Part shown: piece by piece, positions 1-10,225 of the stretch
How positions within the stretch are numbered: the first letter of the stretch is position 1
How the letters are laid out: each line of letters starts with the position of its first letter
Assembly: GCA_039090855.1 (NCBI GenBank)
Contig: CM076995.1
Location: 117,304,770-117,368,769 of the forward strand
Origin: Macrothele yani
Lineage: Eukaryota > Arthropoda > Arachnida > Araneae > Macrothelidae
Direction: 5' to 3'
DNA length: 64,000 nucleotides
The notes under the pieces: model-generated
The model's input: the letters and a program-made list of their open reading frames with translations, nothing else
Database searches by the model: none
Told to the model about the DNA's origin: nothing
Translations under genes and position numbers: made by a program

Positions 1-54
1 AGGTGGATGAGGTAGCTCCTTCCAACCGAATTCCTTGATTTTTTTTTTTTTTTT

Positions 55-415
55 TTTCGTCGCGTGCTCCTTATGATGTGTGGGCGCGCGTTGTCATGTA
101 GAAAAAGGACTCCTTTTCTATTGCAGGCAGCTTGAGGGGAATTTGTGCATGAAGATGAGTAAGTTAATCACAGTAGAAATATGAGGCAATAGTTTCACCA
201 GGTTTTAGGAACTCATAATGAATTACACCCCTTCGTCCCCACCAAATACACAGTAAAATCTTTATTTTTTCCCCATGAATGCTGTTGTTTTAGGAGTTTC
301 ACTGGGTGATAACCATTACCACGTTCGCGAGTGGAATTTTCGTATAATACACACTTTTCATCACACGTAACTATTCTGTCCAAAAAATGGGTAATTTTTT
401 GTTTCTCGGTCTTCC
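55..415 (-). pseudogene. mariner transposase relic, central catalytic part
   Basis: Read on the minus strand this gives a mariner-type transposase segment. FLDRIVTCDEKC (family form TGDEKW) holds the first catalytic Asp, near 360-390. Further on, a diverged stretch ends in LHDNARPH at about 80-99, which holds the second catalytic Asp. Several in-frame stops and frame changes separate these pieces, so it is dead. Mariner elements are cut-and-paste DNA transposons whose single protein acts in the nucleus on its terminal repeats. The C-terminal end is lost in or before the poly-T at 39-58. The N-terminal side runs into the 26-bp minisatellite. Family assignment is from motifs only. Confidence 0.75.
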
Positions 416-780
416 CGTGTTGACGCCATCCTCGGTTTCCCCGTGTTGACTTCATTCTCGGTCTTCCCGTGTTGACGTCATTCTCGGTCTCCCCGTGTTG
501 ACGTCCTTCTCGTTCTCCCCGTGTTGACGTCATTCTTGATCTTCCCGTGTTGACGTCATTCTCGGTCTTTCCGTGTTGACGTCATTCTCGGTCTCCCCGT
601 GTTGACGTCATTCTCGGTCTTCCCGTGTTGACGCCATTCTCGGTCTCCCCGTGTTGACGTCATTCTCGGACTTTCCGTGTTGCGTCATTCTTGATCTTCC
701 CGTATTGACGTCATTCTCGGTCTTCCCGTGTTGACGTCATTCTTGATCGTCCCGCGTTGACGTCATTCTCGGTCTTTCCA
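402..780. repeat. 26-bp minisatellite with CRE-like palindromes
   Basis: About 14 head-to-tail units of a 26-bp sequence of the form TTCTCGGTCTTCCCGTGTTG followed by ACGTCA. Units differ by one to four substitutions and one has a 1-bp deletion. Nine units keep the perfect palindrome TGACGTCA, the consensus of CREB/ATF factors; others carry variants such as TGACGCCA. The array lies between a mariner relic and a Tc1 N-terminal relic. One unit resembles the sequence after the RPRMTSTRDD linker of the Tc1 relic at 720-945, so it probably grew from transposon coding DNA. Confidence 0.9.
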
Positions 781-945
781 ATCCACGTTGCCGGTCACGA
801 GATTCTTGTCTGCCGTACCGCTGCCAAAATGGATGCATTCTTGAGCAGTTGCGATCCAATTCTTCAGCAACACGCCACAGAGACCATCTAGCTCGGAGAA
901 AGGCCAAGACCCGCCCTCTCTCAAAGTCATTCAACTGACTGAAGG
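720..945 (-). pseudogene. Tc1-like transposase N-terminal relic
   Basis: The minus strand encodes about 65 residues starting MNDFERGRVLAFLRARWSLW, then a second helix-turn-helix-like segment, then the linker GLERPRMTSTRDD. This matches the paired-type DNA-binding region of Tc1 transposases (usual forms: FERGRIVGLREAGWS and GSGRPRxTTxREDR). The catalytic domain is absent; the frame passes into the minisatellite. No terminal inverted repeat was found next to it. It is a fragment and not functional. Confidence 0.7.
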
Positions 946-1985
946 GTTTGTCTCCTCCGTCTTCTGGGCATTTTCTACATTGTGCCGTCCTTTAATTCAC
1001 TTGCGCAGATAAACGTAGGTTTTAACACCAATATAGTCGCTTCAACTCTGATGCCTGGCACAGATATTCACACACTTTTATCGGTCGATAGTTACGAGTC
1101 ATTGGTCCGAATTTTTGATGATTTGCATATCTCTGTACCTGACTGCAGGGGGTGTATTGGCCCACCGGGATATTTTCTGGTAGACCATTTGAGAAGTGGC
1201 TCACTTTCTAATGTTCTTTTTGTCTGGATGTTCTGGAACGAACGAAAAATTATTTTAGTCGTTCTGAATGCTGTAATGGTAAACTTCATTCGAGCGATAT
1301 TTCTATCTGAAAGGTTATTTACGTTAAAAAACCAACAACTCCCATTTATATTGTGCGTCGGCTCCAAAATAAAATAGCAAAATTCTCTGCACATCTGTGA
1401 GAAAAGTGCCTCCTGACCAAGCAAGCCCTTTTAAATTAATTTCAGCTAAGGCTAACTGCAGTTAGACGTAGGTTGCTGAACTTCGGACCCTAGGGTCACT
1501 GATATGTTCTACCCTCATTTTGTTATTTTGGAAGCACTGGTACCCATTGTGATAGTCTCTCCTCCCAACTCACTTATACACTTACTGACACAGAGCTCAA
1601 AGTACTTCTCCGACAGAGATATTCCGAAATCTGTGTCCCACACACATGTATATTAAGAGAAGCAATTTTTAACCAGTTCTGGTCCATGGCTCAAAATAAT
1701 GGGTAGACTTAGAAAAGGACCACGATTGAATTTGTTTTACGATGCATATTTCAAAAAATTTTACTTCATCCAGAATTTAACAGAATTTTTTTCACGAAAG
1801 AATTTATGACGTATTCTCCTGTAGATATGTATTTTGGAGTGAATTGCAAGACTAAAATTCCCTGCCAAGTTCAGTCGTCCCAATTTGCCGCTGCCTGACT
1901 GACTGCCACTTTGTATACATTTTCGTGCATCCCTTCCTGGTGCTGCGTTGTAATTTTTTTGAAACTGAGTGTGTGTGTGTATATA
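946..1985. other. unassigned stretch
   Basis: Open frames of 110-131 residues exist on both strands (982-1377 plus, 1092-1424 minus), but they overlap each other, show no recognisable motif and have no supporting signals. I see no gene, RNA or clear repeat here. It ends in a short (GT)n/(TA)n tract into which the next Tc1 element inserted. Confidence 0.4.
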
Positions 1986-3375
1986 CACTGCTGGCCACCC
2001 AAAATGCAACACCAAGAAGGAAGCATCAGATTGGCCTGAAATTCGCAGCATGCGTCGCCCGTGAAAGGACCTGCAAACGATTAGCATTTGCAGGGCATAT
2101 GCAAATCATGTGCGCCCGGCACGCCACCGAGAAGCACTATAAGAAGGGTGCACAGAAGGCTGGGTGTAAGTAGTGGAAGTGTGTTGTGCTGCCGGATCTG
2201 TGCGTGGGAAGCTTCCTGATGCCTCGTCGCAGAATACGGCACTCATTCCAGCACGTTTCGGAGTTCGACAGAGGACGAATAGTGGCTTGTCGCGACAGCG
2301 GTTTATCGTACCGAGACATCGGCGCCCGTGTGGGACGACATCCAGCCACAGTGAGGCGAGTATGGATTCGGTGGGTGCAGGAGGGACGGACGGACCGACG
2401 TGAGCGGTTGCCGCAGACGCGGCAGACCACCGAACGAGAGGACCGGCATTTTGTGCGGTGGGCATTGACGGCTCGCACCGCCACATCACGAACGTTAGCG
2501 TAGGAATTAGAGTGTGTTACGCAACAATCTGTGTCAGCACGAACCATTCGACGTCGTCTGTAGGAGCGGGGACTTGTCGCACGGCGCCCATTGCTCCGTT
2601 TACCATTGACGTTACACCACCGGCGAGTGCGGCGGCAGTGGGCCGTTGAACACCGCACCTGGACTACGGAGTGGCATGACATTGTCTTCCCCGACGAATC
2701 CCGCTTCTGCCTGCAACACCACGATGGTTGGATTCGCGAGTGGCGGCACCGTGGCGAGAGACTTTATGACGCCTGCATTATGCATTGCCATACCGGTCCG
2801 TCACCTGGCGTTATGGTTTGGGGCGCAATTGGATACGACACCCGAATCCCTCTGGTACGCATCCCGGTACACTCACCAGCCACCGCTAAATCTCCGATGT
2901 TTTGGAGTCTGTAGTCCTCCCTTACCTTCAGGACCTGCCAGCGACCACGTTTCAACAGGACAATGCGCGCCCGCACGTGGAATGCATCGTGCAACAATTC
3001 TTCACGGCCCACCAGGTGTCACTGCTGCCGTGGCCAGCCTGTTCGCCCGATATGTCGCCCATCGAACACGTCTGGTCGCTGATCGGCGACCGAGTGGCCC
3101 GGCAAGCACCACCCGCGGCTACGCATGAGGAACTGTGGCAACGTGTGGAAGCAGCCTGGACCGACATACCCCAGCCCACATCCAAAGCCTCTTTCGTTCG
3201 ATGCCGCGACCTGTAGCGTCCGTTATTGCCAGCCATGGGGGCCACACGAACTATTGATGTCTGCGTGTTCCGCAAGTCAATCGTTTCATCTTTGTTTCTG
3301 TTGTTATGTGTCCAGGAAATCTGGCTTTGCTATCTCGTGTCCTTCTTGGTGTTGCATTTTGGGTGGCCAGCAGTG
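1986..3375 (+). mobile_element. Tc1-like transposon 1, complete ends, TA target duplication
   Basis: A 1,390-bp element bounded by perfect 36-bp terminal inverted repeats starting CACTGCTGGCCACCC, with TA on each side (1984-1985 and 3376-3377), as expected for Tc1/mariner insertion. The inside holds one broken transposase gene on the plus strand. The ends are still perfect while the gene is broken, so the element could in principle be moved by a related active transposase (inference). Confidence 0.95.
2219..3216 (+). pseudogene. Tc1 transposase, frameshifted (DD34E)
   Basis: The start is taken at ATG 2219 (MPRRRIRHSFQHVSEFDRGR), the usual Tc1 N-terminus. The helix-turn-helix region and RRERLPQTR linker run to a stop at 2501-2503. 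The middle continues in another frame (2591-2914) with FPDESRF, the first catalytic Asp, and VMVWGAI. The end is in a third frame (2902-3216) with FQQDNARPH (second Asp) and SPDMSPIEHVW (Glu). Thirty-four residues separate the second Asp from Glu, the classic DD34E spacing. At least one stop and two frameshifts make it inactive. All three catalytic residues remain, so decay is fairly recent. It fills the space between the perfect inverted repeats of Tc1-like transposon 1. Confidence 0.9.
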
Positions 3376-3377
3376 TA

Positions 3378-3819
3378 TATATATAGTTCTAGTTATTTTC
3401 TTATATGCATAGTTATTTTCTTTTATATATACCATACATAGTTACTTTCTTGTATGTTCACACACACACATTTTATACATATAGTAATTTCCTCATATAT
3501 TGTAGAACCTCGATTATACGTTTCTCACTTGTACGTTTATCTCATTTATACGAAAAATGTTGTCGATAAAAAAATTCTGAATTGCCCTTAATTCTAAATT
3601 TTCCCTGTTTCGTTTATACATGTTTTCAACCGTACTTTAATTTTACTTGGCTCTTAAAAAACGAATAAACTATCAACGGAATTCCGCTGTATATTATATA
3701 TATGTAGTAAGAAACACAAAAAGGAAAATTTACATTTCCTAGCATATTAATACAAATTTTTGAAAATCAAATTGCCCTGAAAGCTGCAAAAGGGAATATT
3801 CAATATTCAGAAAAACACA
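3378..3819. other. AT-rich flank with a possible pogo/Tigger-type relic
   Basis: Starts with (TA)n-like sequence. At about 3503 the string TAGAACCTCGATTATACG resembles the terminal repeat of pogo/Tigger-type DNA transposons; a weak reverse match (CGGAATTCCGCTGTA) lies near 3678-3692, so a ~190-bp degraded MITE is possible. No coding potential was recognised. Confidence 0.35.
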
Positions 3820-4036
3820 CCAAGCAGAAAGCTATATGAAGACATAAATGCACAACAATTTAGCCAAGAAGGAAATTTAATGAAACCCGGATTCCGGTGT
3901 ATGCCCATCAGGAGATAAAAGGATTGTAAAAAAATATTGGAAGCCGTCACCTGTGGCTATTTCGTGGCTAAATGTTGTGCTTTCATTGGCTAAATTGTTG
4001 TGTATTTATGTCTTCATATAGTTTTTTGCTCAGTGC
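3820..4036. repeat. ~220-bp inverted-repeat (MITE-like) element
   Basis: The left arm (about 3820-3865) and right arm (about 3988-4036) are reverse complements over ~45 bp with a few mismatches. The shared core is CTATATGAAGACATAAATRC then ACAACAATTTAGCC. The ~120-bp centre is non-coding. No target duplication was recognised. It could be a small non-autonomous DNA transposon or a local snapback. Confidence 0.6.
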
Positions 4037-4039
4037 ACA

Positions 4040-5830
4040 CACACAAATAATAAATACATCTAAACATCGTCATACATGTCCAACACCGACTTAGGGCTCA
4101 GCTATTGGATATGTCTTTCCCTGATGAGTGGTACTCGGTGGCTGACTACCAGAATTTGTGTATTTATCACTTAAAATTGTTATTCTAAATTTTCCCTGTT
4201 TCTATATATATATATCCCCTAATAACTACATTTCAGGTATTTCCCACGATTATCTGTTTCTTTAAATGCTGTATCGGAAAAATTGCTTTTGGATGAGGCA
4301 GGCGTAGACATGATCGCCAGATTGCATGTAGTTTCAGGGAATAATTTGCCTTTTTTAAGTAACATAACTGCATATTTATATTCAGCACGAGATCTCTCTT
4401 TTAATAAGAGAGCTGAAAATATTGCTGTAGAGTATTCAAAAGATAAGCATGTCCAAGGCTTTTCTTCAGTCTTTACCGAAAGATAAGATAATATTTTTTG
4501 CATAGATGGCAAAAACGTTCAACGAAGAAGTTACCACGTTTCTTCCGTGAAAAAAATATCTTAAATTTTTGTACAAGATTCATGCAATACTGAAACACTC
4601 TGTATCATTCTTAATTTAAGTTCTATTCTGTTGAAGAATATGTGCATTACAACTGAGATTCCGTTGTCATCACTTTTTCCTCTTTCTCTCTCTCTCCGTC
4701 TGCTAAACTTTCCAAGAAAAAACATGTAGCTCAGCGAGATCGGCAACAAAACATAACTTCGCTCGCCCAGGAATTCACGAGAAGTTTTTCCGAGACACAC
4801 CGGGTTAAGAAGTGGGTGTTGAAGGAGAAAGAGAGGTAGAGCACCATGTCAGTTTAATTGTACGTTGTCCATGGCCCGGGGCGGAAGGGCAGTGTCTTTA
4901 AAAATTACACAAGCAACGGAGGGACAAGAGGAAGTTCGCTGCAAAGAGTTTAAGAGTAGCCCATCTGCTGTTCGAGCTCATGGGTCAACATCGCTCTAAG
5001 CTTTAGATAAATCAGCCCAAGGAAACCTCCTCTCCACTCCTCAGCTTCATAAATCTCCTTCATCTTTTGTGCCACTTTAATCGCCGACGCACACGCTCCG
5101 ATTAATACCCAGATAAAAAAAAAAATAGCGCTAGATAGTGAGTAAAAACTTGGGGAGTGTCTCTGCATCATATTCGTGGAGAACGCTGATCCATCAGATG
5201 TTCTCATTAACCTCTGGGTTGAGAGTAGGTGTCTATTAACGTCCTTGTGCGTGAGCTTCAATGTTTGAGAATGGATGTATTTCGTATAAACTGAGAAGTA
5301 AGAATTTCCGAAAGAGGGAAAAAAGTGGCAACTTTTTTTGCACGAAATGCGCTTTTTTACTTCTTTTTCGAGGAGTACTTATCAATTAACACGCGAATCT
5401 TCCGTTGTTTGCTTTCGTCTTCTCCATACTTTTGCGCGATTTCATTTCCTATTCAAGAGTGCTACTTCTGTCGTTCCTTCTTATTTACGATCCAAATACC
5501 ATTAACCCAGTACCAGAGGTGTGGCACCTTATTTATAGTCACATGTCATCAAAGGAGTCATTACGTTATAAATAAAATGTGAACACCTGTTAAAGTGTGC
5601 GAAAACATGTCGCACGGAATAACTAAGCACGGTCATGGCTTTTGTTTTGTTTCGTTCCCAAAGAAATATTTCGAGTCTTCAGTGAATAAAGATATTCTAC
5701 GTTTAAAAAAGAAAATATTTATTGCTATAAAACAATGATTCAATTATACACCTATTCAGTAACGCTTCTGTATATTAGCTGCAGAAATGGTCGTGACACG
5801 CAGAAGTATGTCACTTTGAAATTCTAATTA
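4040..5830. other. unassigned stretch
   Basis: Overlapping open frames on both strands (4219-4512 minus, 4283-4486 plus, 4950-5261 minus) show no recognisable motif and no codon or signal evidence for a gene. There are a few short tracts of simple repeat (TA near 4203, CT near 4684). I see nothing I can name. Confidence 0.4.
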
Positions 5831-6184
5831 CAGTAGAACTTCAATTACCCGGATTTACTTGGACCACAGCCCATCTGGATATTCGGAAGATCCGGATAAT
5901 TGGGTTGTCTTTTTTTCTGTAGGCCAAATACGTATTTATTAATTGAAGTGGGGGAATTTAATTTTTTGTTTATCGTATTTTATAATAACAAATGCTATAC
6001 AGCTTAAAAAATAAATATCTACTGTACTGCATTATTATTTTGTATTATTTAAATGAACAAAAGAACTAAAATCACATAAATAAATTAACAAAAATCTTAA
6101 TTTTACCTGGCCATGGAAGAAAAACAAGCAATCCGGATAGTTGGAGTTCCAGATATCTGGAGTCCGGGTAATTGGAGTTCTATA
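5831..6184. mobile_element. pogo/Tigger-type MITE
   Basis: A ~354-bp element. The left end CAGTAGAACTTCAATTACCC is preceded by TA, and the right end reads CCGGGTAATTGGAGTTCTA followed by TA. The two ends are inverted repeats over ~20 bp, and a subterminal CCGGATA motif recurs inside both ends. The interior is non-coding and AT-rich. The CAGTAGAAC... start with a TA target is typical of pogo/Tigger relatives of the Tc1/mariner superfamily. It depends on a transposase from elsewhere. Confidence 0.75.
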
Positions 6185-6579
6185 CTTTTAAAGATAAATA
6201 CACACACACATATATATATATTTAAGATTCATTCTGAACCTTATTATTTTGCCATTATGATGTAGTATGCGTGCACTTCCTCTTTATGCACTCAACATCT
6301 TACACACAGTGAGAGCAATAAGTACTTCTCTCTATTACCATTTTTATTGTGAAACAGGTGTTTATTGGATTATACCGCGTTATTGAAAGGATCCATCATT
6401 TTCTTTCAGTGGAAAATTTGCACGCATGTTTGCTCTTGTCCTATCGGTGAAAACCGGCATACTATTCGTGCCGAGTCACCGTTCCCTCAAGTATAAAAAT
6501 ACACAGCAAACAGGCGCGATAGTTAGTTTGTCTGTAAATGAAGTGTGAAGGTGCTAGTATCCAAGGTATATTTGAGCCA
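6185..6579. other. short flank, nothing recognised
   Basis: (CA)n(TA)n near 6199-6221, then non-coding sequence leading into the mariner relic. The mariner 5' untranslated part probably lies in the last ~70 bp, but no inverted repeat was located. Confidence 0.35.
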
Positions 6580-7095
6580 CAGTGTGCTTTTCATGAGTTC
6601 CTAAAAGGAAACAATGCGACATTTGTGGTTGAACATTTTTGTGTAGTGTTTTCGGGTCAGACGCCGTTTCTGTAAGGTGCGAAACAGGTTCGTGAAATCC
6701 CGGGAAGGGAATTTCGACCCGCAAGATGGCTGTCGATCAGGAAAGCCGCCATCAAAGCTCAACGACGACACACTACATGGAGAATTGGAACAGGACCGTC
6801 ACCCGATGTCCGTAGAATTAAGGGACAAATATAACGTTTTTCATTCCTCCATTTTGCAACTCATCCATAAGATGGGATTTGCCTTAAAGTACGCAAGATG
6901 GTTGCCACACGAGTTGACTGACAAAAAACCCAATAAGCCGTCTGCGGATTTGTTTTTCCTTTCTCATGCGGAATGAAAATAATTCGGTTTTGGAGAGTTG
7001 GTTACTGGAGACAAAAAAATGGATACTCTACAGCTACGTTCTCAAAATGTGGTCAACATCTTGGTGTTCCCGAAGTTTCATGGGCTCCGCGAGAT
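6580..7095 (+). pseudogene. mariner transposase relic, N-terminal half
   Basis: Translated pieces match a mariner transposase in order. HEFLKGNNA is the first helix-turn-helix start. RSGKPPS is the GRP-type linker near 6740. WLPHELTDKKPN (about 6900-6935) matches the conserved WVPHEL motif. A segment after the stop at 6974 reads LLETKKWILYS, where the family has VTGDEKWILYDN, so the first catalytic Asp region is changed. At least two frame changes and one stop are present. The remaining catalytic half is replaced by the AT-rich repeat that follows. It is a different mariner copy from the one at 55-415 and lies in the opposite orientation. Confidence 0.8.
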
Positions 7096-7097
7096 CA

Positions 7098-7535
7098 AAA
7101 TATGCTAATAATATTTTTTCATAATAATATTTTTCAAAATGAATATTTTTTTCATAATATTTTTAATAATATTTTTTCATAATAATATTTTAATAATATT
7201 TTTCATAATATGCACAGTAATATTTTAATAAAAAAGTTCATAATTTTAATAATAATATTTTAATACTATTTTCATAATATCCACAACAATATTTCAATAA
7301 TATTTTTCATAATATTCATAATAATATTTTAATAATATTTTTCATAATATTCATAATGACATTTTAATAATATATTAATACTCATTATTATTATTCACAC
7401 TAATATTTTAATAATTTTATTAATATTATTCATAATACTATTTTAACATTTTTCATAATAATATTTTAAACAATATTCATAATACATTTTTTAAATAGTA
7501 ATATTTTTAGAATTGTCCGATAATAATATTTTTCC
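7098..7535. repeat. AT-only degenerate tandem repeat
   Basis: About 440 bp of irregular repeats of AATAATATTTTTCATAAT-like units, 15-30 bp long, almost without G or C. It sits exactly where the mariner relic loses its catalytic half, so the expansion may have started inside or beside that element. Confidence 0.85.
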
Positions 7536-7599
7536 GAGGTAGTATTAGGGTATAAATGTGTGCTTTTCCAGAGACCAACTCAGTTTATTCTCAATACTT

Positions 7600-8372
7600 T
7601 TACTGTACTTTTACTAGCGCAAGATAGATCAATGAATTTTAACGTAAGAAAGTATGAAATGTTCGCTGATATGGTTTCAGATTCCATATTGCAACTGACC
7701 TTTAAGAAACTGCCACTGGACGGAATTTTGGTATAGATCGAAGAAGAATGTTCATATTATATCTAAATTATGACTACTAAACTTGCGGTGTTCATATAGA
7801 ATGAAAATACCATTTTCGTCCTGAGGAAGCCGAGCCAAACGCTCTGCGAAACTATAGTCGATGTAAAAGAAACATTTTGTTGTGAGAAACGCTGGTATTT
7901 TTATTCTACAATGTTCATATTCATCTGAAAAAGCTATTAAAATACTCCTCCCTTTTTCAACTACATATCTGTGTGATGCGGGATGTTTTTCATTTATAAT
8001 ACTTCCATCAAAACAACACATGTATCGCAACAGATTTAATGCAGAAAAAGGTATGAGAATCCAGCTGTCTTCTATTAAGACAAATATTAATGAGATTCGC
8101 AAAAAATGTAAAACAATGCCACTTTTCTCACTAAATTTTTGTATTTTGGAAAGTATAAGTATTTCTCAAAAAATGTTATTGTTGTTAATATGTAATGGGT
8201 TTTTATATTTACACGATTTAATAAATAAATATCGAAAAAATTATCGGTTTTTATTTCTAATGCGGTAAATATCTATAGATATAACTCACATAAACAAAAG
8301 GTTTTTAGGGTCTTGTACAATTTTTAAGAATGTCAAAGGGTCCTCAGATCAAAAAATTTGAGAACCGTTGCT
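7600..8372 (+). pseudogene. hAT transposase C-terminal relic with 3' end
   Basis: The plus-strand segment at about 7930-8125 reads AIKILLPFSTTYLCDAGCFS, then RNRFNAEKGMRIQLSSI. This matches the C-terminal dimerisation region of ZBED/FAM200-like hAT transposases (family form: LLPFxTTYLCExGFSAL ... RNRLNVExDLRLxLS). Upstream pieces near 7680-7720 may belong to the same gene but are broken. Just downstream, AAATTTGAGAACCGTTGC at about 8352-8371 resembles a hAT terminal repeat (reverse: CAGCGGTTCTCAAA...). The N-terminal zinc finger and catalytic core are missing. It cannot encode an active transposase. Confidence 0.7.
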
Positions 8373-8970
8373 CCACAGTAATCCCGTGAGGAAAAGATCG
8401 TACCGCAAGCCAGGGATTGATCTACCACAAGCGCAACAGAAATGCTTGCTGCACTTCTGGCCGGACATAAAAGGCCACATCCTTTAAGGAAAAAAATTTT
8501 TTTTTATTGTCTTGGGAAGCCATCATTACAGTAAGGTACCGTCTTGGATTTGGGAATAGCAATTAAGGAAAGGCCTTCTGTGTTGGCCACGATAATGTCA
8601 GGCCACATATGTCCTTCAGGACTAGGCAAAATCTCACTGCATTAGAATGATAACCTTCACCGCACTCCCCGTACTCATCGGATGTTGCACCATATAATTT
8701 GTATATGTTTCTTTCTCTGCTGAAACTTTCTCACTGGAAAAAATTTGCGGCGTAATGAAGTGGTTCACTCAGCTCTAAGGGAATATTTCAGCTCCACGCT
8801 CCACGACTTTTACGCCGCGAGAATCAACATGCTTCACGATAGATGGAGAAAAATAATGGAAAATAATGAGCATAATACTGGAGATTAAAATCGTAAAAAA
8901 TTTCTCTTACGTGGTAAGTCATTCCTTTATTTAAAAAATGACAGAACATTCCAACACACAAGATCTTATT
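8373..8970. other. unassigned stretch
   Basis: No recognisable coding sequence, repeat or RNA; only short A/T runs. It is a spacer between a hAT relic and Tc1-like transposon 2. Confidence 0.35.
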
Positions 8971-10225
8971 CACCGATGAGTCAATACAGTATGACCACCT
9001 ACCTAATAAGCTGTAGGACCCCCCTTTAGCCATTACACTATGACCACCTACCTAATAAGCTGTAGAACAACCTTTATCCCGCAAAACAGCGACCACTCGG
9101 CGAAGCATCGATTCGATGAAGTGGCGATAGGTATCCTGGGGTATCTGGTACCATAATGTCAACAGCAGGTCCTCCAGTTTCCGTATATTTCGGGGTGGTG
9201 ATGAATTAGCTCGAACCCGCTTTTCCAAGTCGAACCACAAATGTTCGATTGGGTTCATGTCAAGTGAATTTGGTGGCCAGAGCATTAACCGAAAGTCACC
9301 AGTATGTTCCTCGAACTACTCCTTGACGATTCTTGTAGTGTGGCATGGCGCATTATGCTGTTAATAATGGCCATCACCAGCAGGGAACACAGTTGCCATG
9401 AATGAGTGAACTTGGTCCGCACCGATGTTCAGATACTTGACAGCTGTCAGGGATTGTGCTTTAGGGATAATGGGGCCTAAAGTGTCCCAAGAAAGCTCGC
9501 CGCCCGTGGTCTGTTTCCGACCAACAGTGCATCCAGATGGAATAGCCTCCGTTGTTAATTGACGTATCCGCGCTCAGCCGTCTACGTAATGCACCAGGAA
9601 TCTTGATTCATCATGACCAAGCCACTTTCTTCTAATCATCCACGGTCCAATCTCGATGATTTTAGGCCCATTTCATGCGTAGTTCGTGATGACGTGCAGT
9701 GAGAATGGGAACCCGGCTGAGTCTTCGGCTACGCAGGCCCATGCGCAGAAGTTTGCGATGAACTGTGTGCTGTGACACATTGCCCTGATCACCACCGTTG
9801 TAGCTGCACGTGATTTGTCGCACTGTGGCCCCGCGGTTCCTGTAAACAATGCGCGACAGTCTCTGCTCCCCTCTGGCATCAATGAGCTGCGGACGACACA
9901 CGGCTGGACGATGGTTCGTCGTTTGGCCATCTGTACACCACTTTTGATACGTACTCACAACAGTAGCACGTGAACAACCCACAGGCCGCGCCGTTCCCGA
10001 GATCGTAGTTCTTAGACACAGTACCGTCACAGTTTGTCCTTTATCAAACTCAGATAAATCGGCAGCTTTTCCCATTCGGACTCCGAACACTCTACTAACC
10101 GAAAGCCGGTCCTCGGGCTTTTTATATGTACATTGCACTGTGAACTTCATTTGCGCCACCGTTCGGTCTCCAGGCGCGCTCATGTCTCTAGGCTGGGGTT
10201 GGTCATAATGGAATGACTCATCGGT
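8971..10225 (-). mobile_element. Tc1-like transposon 2 (minus strand)
   Basis: Ends are inverted repeats. The left end begins CACCGATGAGTCAATACAGT and continues ATGACC. The right end, read in reverse, begins ACCGATGAGTCATTCCATTA and continues TGACC. Inside the left end a ~35-bp block (ATGACCACCTACCTAATAAG then CTGTAG) occurs twice, at about 8990 and 9038, so the terminal region was duplicated. Length is ~1.25 kb. It carries one decayed transposase gene. The relic at 20816 starts with the same terminal sequence, so at least two family members are in this window. Confidence 0.8.
9052..10075 (-). pseudogene. Tc1 transposase, decayed
   Basis: Start at ATG 10075 (MGKAADLSEFDKGQTVTVL), then VGCSRATVVSTYQKW, a typical Tc1 bipartite DNA-binding domain, open to 9662. 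The catalytic domain is scattered over frames. The second catalytic Asp position reads QHNAPCH instead of QDNAPCH, followed by an in-frame stop. The C-terminal part (9285 down to 9052) is open and keeps MNPIEHLWFDLEKRV with the catalytic Glu. Because the second Asp is lost, the protein would be inactive even if the frames were intact. It occupies the centre of Tc1-like transposon 2. Confidence 0.85.

Noticed and set aside
402..780. CRISPR array
   Set aside because: The repeats are directly adjacent with no spacers and the window is eukaryotic.
982..1424. Overlapping 110-131 codon frames on both strands
   Set aside because: No motif, no signals; overlap of similar length on both strands is expected by chance.
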